Origin: Branchiostoma floridae
Taxonomy: Eukaryota > Chordata > Leptocardii > Amphioxiformes > Branchiostomatidae
DNA length: 64,000 bases
Reading direction: 5' to 3'
NCBI RefSeq assembly: GCF_000003815.2
Contig: NC_049984.1
Coordinates: forward strand, 10,231,087 to 10,295,086
In this document: in pieces, positions 44,001-52,760 of the stretch
Position numbering within the stretch: the first letter of the stretch is position 1
How the letters are laid out: each line of letters opens with the position of its first letter
Made by a program: the position numbers and the translations under genes
Notes under the pieces: model-generated
What the model was told of the DNA's origin: nothing
Seen by the model: the letters and a program-made list of their open reading frames with translations, nothing else
Databases searched by the model: none

Positions 44001-46412
44001 TTAGCAATATGTTGCACAATGTTTCTCTCCATGCACAGATTTGGCTCTGAATGTTTTTGACAATTTCAGCCAGTGGACATGAAGAAAACGGTGCAAGATA
44101 GAAAACATGAAACAATGCCCCCCAAAATGTCAAAACAGCCAGAGCCAAACCTGAGACTGTTTGGAGAGTAGCAGAACATCATGTTGTAATTCCGGCCAAA
44201 TGTGGGTACAGAAGTTAGATGATTGATATGTTTGTTTTTTTTTCTCTCCTGTAGATTTCAGAGATCACGCCACTTGGATATCGTTTGATGTGCGTTTCAA
44301 ATTCAAGCAAAAATGTGTGAAACAAACCATGAACAAGAAACTTATTAATGAAATCAAAGCTGTATTAAACAATCTGTGTAATGATCACTATACATTGTGT
44401 AAATTTGACATTATTTGTGGTGACAATGCTGACACACCAAATCGAAAACGTCGCAGTAGTGACTTATCACTATGGGCCAGTATAAAGATAACTGCAGCTG
44501 AAGACTATGACCCAGCAACAACATTTCAGAAGGTCAACACAACAGTGTACACAACTATAAGCATGATACAGGGGTTAGTGGAGTCTGGTTCTCTGGTCAT
44601 ACCAATCAATGGCACCAACTACACAGCAGACCCCACCTCCTTCACAATTGACTTTGGCAACTGGGGCTGCCCGGAGGGACATATCTTCTATGCTGGAGCA
44701 TGTTGTGAGTACCAGTGTTTGTTTTCTAAAATGAAATTGTAAGTGTTTATGAAGGTTAGACATCCAGGTAAACAATATTCAAATTTTTAAGCGACGCTGA
44801 AGAAGAGTGTCACTCAAAACATCTGGAAGTAAATCTCCCTTTTTTTATCCAGTTGTAGGGATTGAATTGTATTTGAAAATTGTAAGTGCTCCTTTCAAAT
44901 TATATACTACGACCATAAAGTAACATTTATTAAGTAATACATGAGGATATGAAAATTAGTATCCCCTCATAAAAAATGTTTCACTATATCTAGGTTCTCT
45001 TTCCACATGTTAGGGAGAGGTTGTTAGTGTAACAGTAGTGCTATTAAATGTAAACAGAATAGCAACTTACACAATCGTGCATCTCTTTCAGACCCATGTT
45101 TGGAGGGAAGCCACTACATTGGCATCGACAGTGAGTGTCCCAGCTGCCCAGAAGGCACATACCAGAACAAGACTGGACAGATGACCTGTAAGCCATGTCC
45201 TGATGGAAAGTCAACCAACGGCACTGGGGCAACCAGTGAGGATGAATGTCGAGGTACGTGCCGTTAAAATGACAATTTGGCTAACATATCTACAGTTACT
45301 GCTTTTGTGGCTAACATACAGTTACTGCTTTTGAGGATGCAACGTTAAGTCAGAGGTGTAACTGTACATGTCAACATCATGTCACTTTTGTTTTGGTATG
45401 TTATGACATCAATCTGGTCTTGTCAATCAAGTTCAACCAAGACAAAGTTTTCACAAGCAGTGAACCTCATACCAACTTAAAATGGTTTTTGATACTTTAT
45501 AATAAATTTGATTTTTTTTTCTTGATTTTTAAGCTACAGACATCTTGTCATGCTTTCAAATGTAGTAAAGCTAGAAATAAGGCCAATGGGTCATTTATTG
45601 TGATCTGACTGACTGATTTTATAAAAAGCTTAGGATTTGTATAATTCTCTCTAGGGATTAAAAAGTCATTATTAGATTTAAGAATCATGAAGAACACTCA
45701 GGCTTTTGCACATTCTTCTAATCATGAGTTCCTCTGGAAGTTTCTTTTTTAAATTCACTGACATGCATGACAGCCTTCCCCTTGCAGAGATATCAAACAA
45801 ACTACTGTACTATTTCATGTTTCAAAATAAAATTTGATGTATAATGAAATTTAGGACATGATTATGAACTGAAAAGATAAGGAGAATATGATTATTTTTC
45901 TTTGTCCTTATATGTGTAATAGATTAGACAGCTGTCTGAGTTGTAAATGTTTATTTTCACATTTATTCCGTCCGGTTGATGCAGGACCACAGGACAGCAC
46001 CTTTCATCTTCCACCTGAAGTATTCCTCGCAGTTGGCTTCATCTGCTGGCTCGCTGTAGTGGCTGGAGTTGTACTAGGTGTGAATCGCTACTGCAAGAAG
46101 AGAAAGTCTGATAAGGTAACCAAGGTGAAGCCATTTGTAGACAAGGCTGACATACAGCAGATTATTGGAAGTGATGAGTTTGGTTTCCCTAAAGACCTAA
46201 AGGCAAAATCGGATAGGATTATCATTCCAGCACACTGGTCCAAACAGAGAATATCAGCATGGGATTCCTATTGCAAGGACCCAAAGGGGTGTCCAATGGA
46301 TGCCAGTTTTGTAATGTTACCAAGTACAACTATCCCACCTAAGGGAGAAGTGCGTGACAAGGGCATACTTCCCCCACAGGTACCCAACATGATTGTAGAG
46401 TCAGATTGTTAG
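28921..46412 (+). CDS. Three-propeller LRP-like type I membrane protein with mucin stalk and SVEP1-like HYR/sushi/GCC2 block
   Basis: Twenty-two exons joined by splice sites and phase give 5436 nt, 1811 codons plus stop. Exons: 28921-29008, 29334-29416, 30234-30363, 31245-31413, 32110-32238, 33135-33400, 33778-33909, 34398-34543, 34970-35078, 35472-35646, 36143-36386, 36824-37001, 37115-37237, 37574-37976, 38337-38530, 39393-40388, 41106-41393, 41969-42259, 42754-43005, 44255-44704, 45092-45253, 45985-46412. The N-terminal half resembles LRP5/6-type receptors (propeller-EGF-propeller-EGF-propeller) but lacks LDLR class A repeats. The C-terminal half is a Thr-rich stalk, two HYR-like modules, a sushi-like module, an unnamed module and one GCC2 before a single helix. 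An in-frame TGA at 28849 with no intervening ATG supports the start, which has A at -3. I know no named gene with this architecture. The ligand is unknown; propellers of this class bind protein ligands such as Wnt antagonists or laminin. Confidence 0.87.
29334..33400 (+). CDS. Gene 2 exons 2-6: first YWTD (LDLR class B) beta-propeller
   Basis: Residues about 30-289. Blade motifs in order are LLVTN, LLYYTN, LVYWTD, YLFWGN, RLFWVE and ILYYTS, six in all as expected for a closed propeller. Each repeat carries the LDG or equivalent turn (GVDGSD, GDGANR, RLDGSD, NLDGTN) and the G[IL]AVD strand (IALAVD-like, GIAVDP). Exons have mixed phases, unlike the shuffled modules downstream. Confidence 0.88.
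29417..31244 (+). other. Gene 2 introns 2-3
   Basis: Two introns (29417-30233 and 30364-31244) around exon 3. I find no other gene or clear repeat ends; frames inside have no domain. Confidence 0.6.
31617..31681. repeat. Near-perfect 30 bp inverted repeat (hairpin)
   Basis: Arms 31617-31646 and 31652-31681 match at 29 of 30 positions around a 5 base loop. The outer arm reads CGACGGACGGTGGTTT. Short further matches (TATCAA) extend the arms. It lies in gene 2 intron 4 and may be a fold-back MITE remnant. Confidence 0.85.
33717..33747. repeat. Dispersed repeat end, inverted copy at 44754-44784
   Basis: These 31 bases, containing TTTACCTGGATGTCTAACC, are the exact reverse complement of 44754-44784. 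Just before them CCAGTTGTAGAGATTGAAT also recurs, in direct orientation, near 44851. Both copies are in introns of gene 2, so they are probably termini of one transposon family. Confidence 0.75.
33778..33909 (+). CDS. Gene 2 exon 7: EGF-like module after propeller 1
   Basis: A phase 1-1 exon of 132 nt, residues 289-332. It reads [14 protein letters not shown], then [12 protein letters not shown] and ends NKTCA. This is the LRP-type EGF (C-x-x-NGxCSHLC) that packs under a YWTD propeller. Confidence 0.88.
33985..34286. repeat. MITE-like repeat with GGTACC-type ends
   Basis: In gene 2 intron 7 the sequence opens TAGGGGTGGGTACCGATAC and closes with an imperfect inverse (ACCAGCCCTA). The interior has overlapping GGACCT and AACCTG units at about 34040-34085. 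No coding capacity is seen. Confidence 0.5.
34398..37001 (+). CDS. Gene 2 exons 8-12: second YWTD beta-propeller
   Basis: Residues about 333-616. The domain starts [17 protein letters not shown], as LRP propellers do after an EGF. Blade motifs are [26 protein letters not shown] and SLYWTDWG, plus the opening strand, making six. Repeat turns include ELDGSN and DLDGRN. The intron between exons 11 and 12 holds a minisatellite. Confidence 0.88.
35679..35884. repeat. MITE-like element with TACTGTAAATGCA ends
   Basis: A 206 bp segment in gene 2 intron 10 starts TACTGTAAATGCA and ends with its exact inverse TGCATTTACAGTA. Between them are repeated TTCGCGGT and TTTAAGTT blocks. No coding frame. It is a short non-autonomous element. 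Confidence 0.72.
36430..36753 (+). repeat. Minisatellite, 61 bp unit, about five copies
   Basis: The unit contains AATCAGTGTGAATGTGAGTT and CAGCACCAGGGACAGGACCA. Copies 3-5 are nearly identical; the first is shortened and the last is partial. It occupies most of gene 2 intron 11 (36387-36823). Confidence 0.9.
37115..37237 (+). CDS. Gene 2 exon 13: EGF-like module after propeller 2
   Basis: A phase 1-1 exon of 123 nt, residues 617-657. It reads [16 protein letters not shown], then [14 protein letters not shown] and KSC, the LRP-type EGF pattern. Confidence 0.88.
37574..39610 (+). CDS. Gene 2 exons 14-16 (first part): third YWTD beta-propeller
   Basis: Residues about 658-929. It begins [16 protein letters not shown]; blades are [26 protein letters not shown] and VLLWSDW, plus the opening strand. 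The closing strand runs [15 protein letters not shown]. Normally an EGF would follow; here the same exon runs straight into the Thr-rich stalk, so the third EGF is missing. Confidence 0.85.
38855..39171. repeat. MITE-like element with CCTTAGC ends
   Basis: A 317 bp segment in gene 2 intron 15. The left end CCTTAGCGGGGGTCTTCATG and the right end, inverse of CCTTAGCAGGGGTCTTCACG, match at 18 of 20. The interior is built from CAATCTTGAGAT-like units, some inverted. No coding capacity. Confidence 0.75.
39393..40388 (+). CDS. Gene 2 exon 16: end of propeller 3 and Thr-rich mucin-like stalk
   Basis: A 996 nt exon. From about 39747 to 40352 (residues near 975-1177) it codes for about thirty copies of TTTDVP and variants ([18 protein letters not shown]), an 18 nt repeat. 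A 105 nt higher-order unit that includes [11 protein letters not shown] occurs twice in succession (from 39801 and from 39906). Dense Thr and Pro predict heavy O-glycosylation and an extended rod. The repeat leaves an open frame on the other strand (39685-40374), which is a shadow. Confidence 0.88.
40389..41105 (+). other. Gene 2 intron 16
   Basis: AT-rich intron between the mucin exon and the first HYR-like exon. A frame running through its end (40789-41211) is intronic plus shadow. No repeat ends recognised. Confidence 0.6.
41106..42259 (+). CDS. Gene 2 exons 17-18: two HYR-like modules
   Basis: Exons 41106-41393 and 41969-42259, both phase 1-1, encode residues 1189-1284 and 1285-1381. The second is the clearer: [11 protein letters not shown] at its start and [17 protein letters not shown] near its end match HYR strands. 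The first is diverged ([12 protein letters not shown] ... [18 protein letters not shown]) but has the same size and order. I call them HYR with good and moderate support respectively. Confidence 0.68.
42754..43005 (+). CDS. Gene 2 exon 19: sushi-like cysteine-rich module
   Basis: A phase 1-1 exon of 252 nt, residues 1382-1465. It starts [15 protein letters not shown], has CTSFCKEEC in the middle and [11 protein letters not shown] near the end. The order Cys, CxxxC, FxC-x-x-G-x-W recalls a sushi module with extra cysteines and ends CC over the splice. It aligns with the fourth sushi of gene 1, which is split there by an intron. Confidence 0.65.
43006..44254 (+). other. Gene 2 intron 19
   Basis: A 1.25 kb intron between the sushi-like exon and the unnamed-module exon. 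Short repeated words such as CAACACCAGCC occur near 43760-43890, but I could not delimit an element. No gene seen. Confidence 0.55.
44255..44704 (+). CDS. Gene 2 exon 20: unnamed module with furin-like site, homologous to gene 1 exons 11-12
   Basis: A phase 1-1 exon of 450 nt, residues 1466-1615. Order of landmarks: a helical segment ([16 protein letters not shown]), CKFDIICGD, the basic site NRKRRSSD, a hydrophobic strand LWASIKI, a second helical segment ([11 protein letters not shown]), then [13 protein letters not shown] and AGACC leading into GCC2. Gene 1 residues 805-985 show the same landmarks in order. RKRR before S fits furin. I know no name for this domain. Confidence 0.75.
45092..45253 (+). 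CDS. Gene 2 exon 21: GCC2/GCC3 module
   Basis: A phase 1-1 exon of 162 nt, residues 1616-1669. It reads [17 protein letters not shown], then [14 protein letters not shown] and DEC, the ephrin-receptor-like cysteine pattern. Gene 1 has three of these at the equivalent place. Confidence 0.85.
45254..45984 (+). other. Gene 2 intron 21
   Basis: AT-rich intron before the transmembrane exon; nothing recognised apart from a short duplicated stretch (TACAGTTACTGCTTTTG, near 45290-45340). Confidence 0.55.
45985..46412 (+). CDS. Gene 2 exon 22: transmembrane helix, cytoplasmic tail and stop
   Basis: Residues 1670-1811. After PPEV comes the 21-residue helix [21 protein letters not shown] (about 1682-1702), split here only in description, followed by the basic NRYCKKRK. 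The 109-residue tail has no known domain and, unlike gene 1, few tyrosines. It contains [12 protein letters not shown] and [16 protein letters not shown], which do not resemble LRP5/6 PPPSP repeats, so Wnt co-receptor signalling is not suggested. The frame ends TGT-TAG at 46412. Confidence 0.85.
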
Positions 46413-46920
46413 TGAGTTAGTGAGTGATTGTTGATGGAATTTCTCAACAGCTAACAACTGAAATGAATGCTGCTATTTTATTCTGTATATAACATATCTT
46501 GTGTTAAGTTGACAAAGCCAGAAGAACTCTGTAAAGCTATGATCTCATTGTACAGTGAGTGAGAGTGTTGACAAGTGAGAAACTCATAACGTTACCTTAT
46601 TCAGAATTTATCTGGCAGATAACAGTACTAGTCTAGAGAAGTTATCACAAATGAAAAGTATGTATGTGTGGATTAAAGCCATATTCATATATATTGGTGG
46701 CTACTGAAAACTATGTTAGACATAACGTACATGTAAATAACCCAGTGTTTCATAACCTCAAAGTCATATATTTTTGCCATGGATTTATCAATGGTCTGGT
46801 AAGTTGCTGTGTAGTGAGTGAAGTTATACAAACCTTGTCCTTGTGACTTTAAACATACAAATGATAACGACTGCATGTTGAATTGGTGTTGCTTTTAATA
46901 AATGTGACCTATTCTGACGA
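46413..46920 (+). other. Gene 2 3' UTR with polyadenylation signal
   Basis: About 500 bases of AT-rich non-coding sequence follow the stop. AATAAA at 46897-46902 is the best candidate polyadenylation hexamer; the transcript would end near 46920. Confidence 0.6.
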
Positions 46921-47196
46921 GATGTGTTCAGTGTCTCATGCATGTGTCGCAACAGGTGTCAATTGTCCAATGCTACTTAATCATAGTAAAATTAAAGCAG
47001 ATGGAAGGAACAACCAAGACACTGTCTTCTGAAAGGACCTTAGATCAGAGTCATATCAGCAGTAGTCCATCCTTAAGAAGCATCCATACTTTTATCACAT
47101 GTTCAGATTCACTAAATCTATCACACAAACTGGTGGGTCTAAGATATATCTATTAATGAACAATTTCATTTTAGTAACTAGAGTTCGGCGACCTCA

Positions 47197-48240
47197 TACC
47201 TCCATGAAAATTTAGAGCTTTTGTAAATTTCATGCAAATGACTACCATTTACATAATTTATGTATGGCGATGTTCATTATTGACTAACGTACACATGTCA
47301 CAATTATGAAATTCTCAATATTAGTCATTATGTGGATTTGCTATTTCTGTATATATTATACAAATCAGTTCCTCACTTGCATATTTGGTATCTGCTTATC
47401 TCTCGCCTATCATAAATTACATGTGTTACATTTACGTAAGTTCAGCTATTGAAAACAATGGAATTGTACAATTTCCTCATTAATTGTGCAAATTAAGTCC
47501 TCATTTGCATAAAATGTATATCATTATAAACATCTTTGCCTAAGCTACCTGCATGCCAAAAATGATGGCAATCCATCATTCCTTTCTATAGTTATCCTCT
47601 TTGGAGTGTCTTGACAAAAACACCCCTGCAGTTCCACAATTACATGTTAGGGGGCTGAAACTTGCCCCACTTTGCCATGACGTTGAAAGCTATCTACCAC
47701 CCAAATATCAAAACCATATCATGTCGGGTACAAGAGATACATTGAAAAACTGCTATGATAGCATAAGCTCATTAATTATGCAAATGTAATCTAATTTTGC
47801 ATAATTTGTCTTTTATCTTGTATAACACTGTCTAAGGTACCTACATACCCAAAATCATGAAAATCCATTGTTTCCTTCTTGAGTTATCCACTTCAGAAGT
47901 TTCTGACAAAAATGCCCCTGCTATCCCAAAACCAGACGCTAGGGGGCCCAAACTTATGTCACTTATTCCTGAGCACAAGAGCTATCTAACACCCCAAAAT
48001 TGGGACCATATCTTGTTCAGAACACGAGATAGCAAAACCAGAAGTGGCGCTGCAGTACCAAGGAAAGTTGCTAGGGGGCCCAAAATCTAATCACTTCTAG
48101 CTTTCGTCACACCCCACCAACACACCAAATACTAGTATGAAACTAATCCATCCAGCCGTTCTTGAGTTATCTTGTTGACAGACAGACAGACACACAAACG
48201 CAGGGTAAAATATCATGGAGGGTGACATATCATGGAGGTA
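47197..48240. repeat. Interspersed repeat with TACCTCCATGA ends
   Basis: The left end TACCTCCATGA (47197-47207) is the exact inverse of the right end (48230-48240). The interior has two or three diverged subunits, each with CATTAATTATGCAAAT-like and GCTAGGGGGCCCAAA-like words, and a GACAGACAGACAGACAC stretch near the right end. A related sequence in the other orientation lies at 52334-52760. No coding frame. Confidence 0.6.
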
Positions 48241-49560
48241 ATGACTACAATGTGTAACTGCCATGCTGCTAGGTTGAACAACGGTTATATTACACACTAA
48301 GGAGCTACTGTAAAGTAATGACTTTTAAACACATTTGAGTTTTAAGAAGTGTTCAAATCACACGGTTAAAAAGCGCCGCCCAACGGCTGAAATTTATTAT
48401 TGCAAGTAAGATCCGAATCTGCAGAGGCAAAAATAACTTGAATCGCTAGGGGTCCCCATTGACACATGTACGTCAAAGAGTTTCATGTGTTTATATTATT
48501 ACCTCGTGAATGTTTCGTGTGTTAACCGATAGAAGTGGTTGGGTGCACATTTCCTGTGAATTGCTATGTTATGAAAGGCTACCATATTCGAATTTTCATC
48601 CTATGTTGTACGACGTTCGACAAATGAGACATGTAAAGGATATCTGTGATGATGATGAACAGAAAGGTGTATCGATTATTATTGTCACTTACTTGAATGT
48701 TAGGTCTCGGTTTTACGATGGCAAGGCATGTACCCCACCTTCCAACTCTTGACAGTACTGCAGTATTTAACACTGCTGAAACTTCACTGTTGGCCATATT
48801 ATGTTCACCAGACAGCTGCTCTGTTTTATTCCGGAAAAACATCCTGTGAGAGTAATAACCAACAAGAAGAATGTCAGTGTGGATGGAGGCAGTACATGGT
48901 AATACCAATGGGTCCTTCTGGCCAAACGAAAGTAAAGAGAGAATTGTTTGGTAAAAGGAAAAAATCTGTTCGAAACCAAAATGTGATCATGAAACCTACG
49001 CCTGGGATCCAGGACCTAACTTCAGCTCGGTAGGACCAACACCTTTAAACTTTTATCACTTCAAAGGAATATCTAAGACAAACAAAACGATTCGTGAGAC
49101 AAAAGAAGCTCTGATGATGAGTCTCTGGGTTTACAATACATGCATACATGTATTTCTTTTAGTTTGTATCAAATGACGTCATATTCTCCCAGACTGTGTC
49201 GCCCAGCACCAGGGTTAACTGGTGGTCTTGTACTTGTGACGTCATTGATACACTGTACTGAATGGAATTACGTAGTTCGCCCGGATTCCTCCAATCTGCT
49301 GGACAGACGAAAAATATGTATGTTACCTCAAGCAAACGGGATCTGAGGTTTTCAAAAGTTATCCATTGAATTGAATAACGTACGGTAGCATTTTACGTAT
49401 GATAAAATCATTTTCTTCACTAGAACTCACTTCCCCCCACAATTATATCTAGTGTTTGGCCATAAGGATAAGAGAGCAATAATCTAACGTTACCACTGTG
49501 TTTAACGATAATTTGGCAACTTAGTTTATTGATATAAAAGCCACCAACATGTATAATATA
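48241..49560. other. Intergenic DNA, no gene seen
   Basis: Overlapping frames of 60-109 codons on both strands at 48510-49033 show no domain and no splice context I can defend. Confidence 0.4.
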
Positions 49561-49569
49561 TGTAGCTAG

Positions 49570-49740
49570 TACTCCTAGGGCTCATGACGCAGCCTCCTGG
49601 AGATGATAGCTTCTCCTTCTTGCCCTGAAGAAGGTGACAGAAAGTCAACGAAACGTTGGTGAGACTAAAACAATGGTTGTGTAAAAAATAGTCTCTTTAT
49701 TCAATGACGTGCCCACCTGGTGAAACTATTCACGGATTCC
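49570..49740 (+). mobile_element. Possible Penelope-like retroelement terminus
   Basis: The stretch around GAAGAAGGTGACAGAAAGTC followed by AACGAAACGTTGG resembles the repeat ends of Penelope-like elements, which often carry a GAAACGT core. CTGAAGA (49625-49631), a short imperfect stem (GGTGAC/GTCAAC) and GAAA (49650-49653) recall a hammerhead core. There is no reverse transcriptase frame nearby, so this would be a fragment. Confidence 0.35.
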
Positions 49741-51860
49741 TCCCCGATAGATACATTGAACGACTTGCGCTGGTTAGTCTGTATGATAACGTACAGTATC
49801 TTTCATTCCCTTCATCTGTAGAAATAATTGATAATCATTAGATGATTGATAAGCATTTGAAGTTTACCAAAATTCTATCATTTTCCTCAGACAAAGGTCA
49901 AGAAAAGAAAATCAAGCGCCATCGAAAGAAAATCATTATAGCTCTTGAGCTATCTTGTAAAAGACGAAATCAGGCAGAAAAAAAACAGTGAAAGCGCAGC
50001 ACGGAGTCCCCATCTCAAGTAAAAAGCATCACTTCTAGCGACGCTTATTACTCCAGTAACTATGTAATCTAACTTTTCCTTTCTTTAAGGTCACATCCCA
50101 AACTTTTAATGTCTTACACATTCCAAAACTAATCAAACGCTCGATGGGAAGGTGTCGCGAAGACCCTGTACCCACCCAGATAATATCCCTAATGTCTTTA
50201 CGTATAATAACTTCCCTTCCATATAATAACAGACCGCTGTGTCGCAGCCGCACCACGGTGAAACTCATTTGGTCGTGGATTAGCGGCGGAGTCTGGCGGA
50301 TCAGCCGTACCGCTGGTGGAAGCGCGCGCGCACTGATCCGCGCGTGAGCCGGGCTGAAATACGGCCATCAGCCACTACAGCTCCTGTAATTAATTCTCAT
50401 CGAACTGAGCTCCCCCTGCCTCGCCCGCTCCCAGTCTCATTACTCACTCTCCATGAAATTACAAAACGACAGCTTCAATTAATGCAGTCGGACGTTGTGC
50501 CGGTGATATCTGATGGCCTCCTGTTCCCTCTAACTCACCGTCCTTTCCATCCTTGTTAAGGTCCTCCCCTATTAATTAAGGAAAAACGATACACTCAGAG
50601 TTCTAATTTGCGACAAGTGAACCCTAAAAGAGGGAGAGACAGGACACCTTTGTCGTTATTCCATCACAATTAGTCAGCGCCTGGGCCAAAACCAACAAAA
50701 GCAACTATCAAACACATTGTTCATTTGTAAAACTTATTGAAAGAAAAGTAGCCAACAGTATCTTAGCAACATTATGGACTTACGTTGCCGCTTATTGTTT
50801 TGACGTAAACAAATCACTATCGTAATCAGACACACTAGCATAAAAACGTAAGTACGTACATTTATCATCGATGACGATAGTAGTGGCACTGGTTTGTTTC
50901 AACGTTTTGATGTCATGACAGAGGTATGCGACAGCACTTCCTTCATCATATTATAAACCTTATCATTAAGTTAAAATGGAATATCATCTGGTGCCTACCA
51001 CTTACCAACAAGTAGGGCTTGGTCAATTGATAAGCAGAACGATGTGGCGTTTTGTCATTCTACGTCCACGATAAGATACACTTTCCAGAAAAAAATACAC
51101 AGAAAACCTCGCTTTTAACAATTTACCCAATGGCAATGCCCAAAAATCACAGCGAAAGAAAATAGGGTTTTGAATTACTTTTCTGCAGCATTGTGTTTGT
51201 ATTATAAACAAGGACAATAAAAGGGTTATCAAGATGTTACAACGACAGAATAGTGCTTCTTCTTCATCTTGGAGATAATCATTGCACATGTATAGATGAT
51301 ATTTCACCACACATTGCGAGGTGCGCTGTTTTATGAAGTACGGCTAACGCTTTATTATGGAGTGGTGCATCATGAACAATATTTTCCCAGTGTCTCCGGG
51401 GACAGAATCAGATTTACAACCTCAAAGCACCATAAACAGAAAGTACTTGAAGTGCATGAAATGCGGGCTTCCAATTCCGAATGTAGGTCAACGCTCATCA
51501 GTCTGCAGCAAACGCGCGCACGGCAAAGCACCACCACCATTACTTCTCGTTACTGTTTGATCTTTAAAGTGTCTTACATTGGAAGCTTTAGTTCTACCGA
51601 TCGTCCTTTTTTTATTGTTCACTCGGCATTAATTTCTACATATGGATATTTGTCGTTCGCACATTTTTTCGGGTCAATTCGTTTGCACGTTTCTGAGCCC
51701 TTGCGTTAAAGTAAGATCTGTTCACTAATGAGGAAGTATAGGAGTAGATTTTTCCTAGCAAACAGCGTATTTCAGGCCGAATTAGGGTGACCCACAAAGT
51801 TAATGGCCCTGAATGGCCGCTTTTTGGCGGGTGTGAGTGAGCGGTGCTGATTTATGCCCG
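49741..51860. other. Intergenic DNA, no gene seen
   Basis: GC-rich patches near 50230-50350 alternate with AT-rich sequence containing TAATTA words (50390-50580). The frame at 51296-51709 has no recognisable domain. Possible regulatory DNA, not demonstrated. Confidence 0.4.
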
Positions 51861-51868
51861 GTGCCGGG

Positions 51869-51926
51869 CGCGCAGCTGTTGCGCCTAAGCCATTGATCCT
51901 GAGTAACAAGTTGACGTAGCGCTCTC
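51869..51926. repeat. Diverged direct repeat, copy 1
   Basis: CGCAGCTGTT, CATTGATCCT, GTAACAAGTTGA and TCTC line up without gaps with 53339-53396. I count 47 identities over 56 aligned positions. No frame is conserved. The pair lies 1.47 kb apart in non-coding DNA. Confidence 0.75.
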
Positions 51927-52333
51927 CGGGGAGGGCTGGCATGTCATCTGATGCATACCAGCCAGCCAGTCGTATAATTCAAAATAACGATCACGGCGTA
52001 AAATTACAAAACTTTGGCAACAAGAGAAAGTAAACTTTTTAACGAGGTTGTGCGGTGCGGAGCAGTAATGAAATTTTTTTACGGTTAATTACTGTAACTT
52101 AATGGAATAACACCGGACCGCATCTTCCAATGGGAGCCGTTAACACTTACGAGACACAGTTCGTTACTCCCAAACTAATGACCAAAATGTCAAGGTTTAG
52201 CCCATAATTATAGTCGTCATTGCGGCCCTAAAGAGGCACGAAGCATCGCCAAGCTGTGGAAATGTTGTTGGTCGTCTCCAGGGATATACAGCGAGCACAT
52301 AGAACACAGAGAGGCACGGGAGCTGCCGGTACT

Positions 52334-52760
52334 TACCTCCATGAAAAATGGAGGTATTGTTTTTGTATGTGTGTTTGCGCGAACGTGCGCGCGTGCATGT
52401 ATATGTGTATGTGTGCATGTCGTCATGTGTTACCGGAATTCCGGATACTTGTGGTCAGCATGACGTAAGAACCTCATTGCGATGATATTTGGTATGTGGG
52501 TAGGTCGTAGGATGGCCAAGGTTAAGGTCAATTTTGGCCCCCTGGCGGCTTTCTTTCTTGTTATTAGTACCGTCTGGATACGTGCAGTTGTACTGTTGTT
52601 GTTCGTTATACAACAGAGTAGACGCACAGTTAGTTTTAGCTATAAGATTGACGTATTAACGATTTTCCACGGGGACAGAATTGTTATCAATCAACTCATA
52701 GCCACAAGATATGATTCTAGACAGATTTCAGCCTCCTCGACTGGGATTCCCTGACGACTT
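52334..52760. repeat. Repeat related to the 47.2-48.2 kb element
   Basis: It opens with the short hairpin TACCTCCAT-GAAAA-ATGGAGGTA (52334-52356), followed by a TG/CG-rich alternating tract (52359-52420) and then GATATTTGGTATGTGGGTAGG-like sequence and a GGCCCCCTGGCGG word. These parallel the inverse of the 48 kb repeat. The right limit is uncertain. Confidence 0.5.

Noticed and set aside
47197-48240. Octamer ATGCAAAT sites as POU-factor enhancer
   Set aside because: The octamers recur in the subunits of an interspersed repeat, so they are better explained as repeat sequence.
51296-51709. 137-codon plus-strand frame
   Set aside because: No recognisable domain and overlapped by other frames of similar quality.
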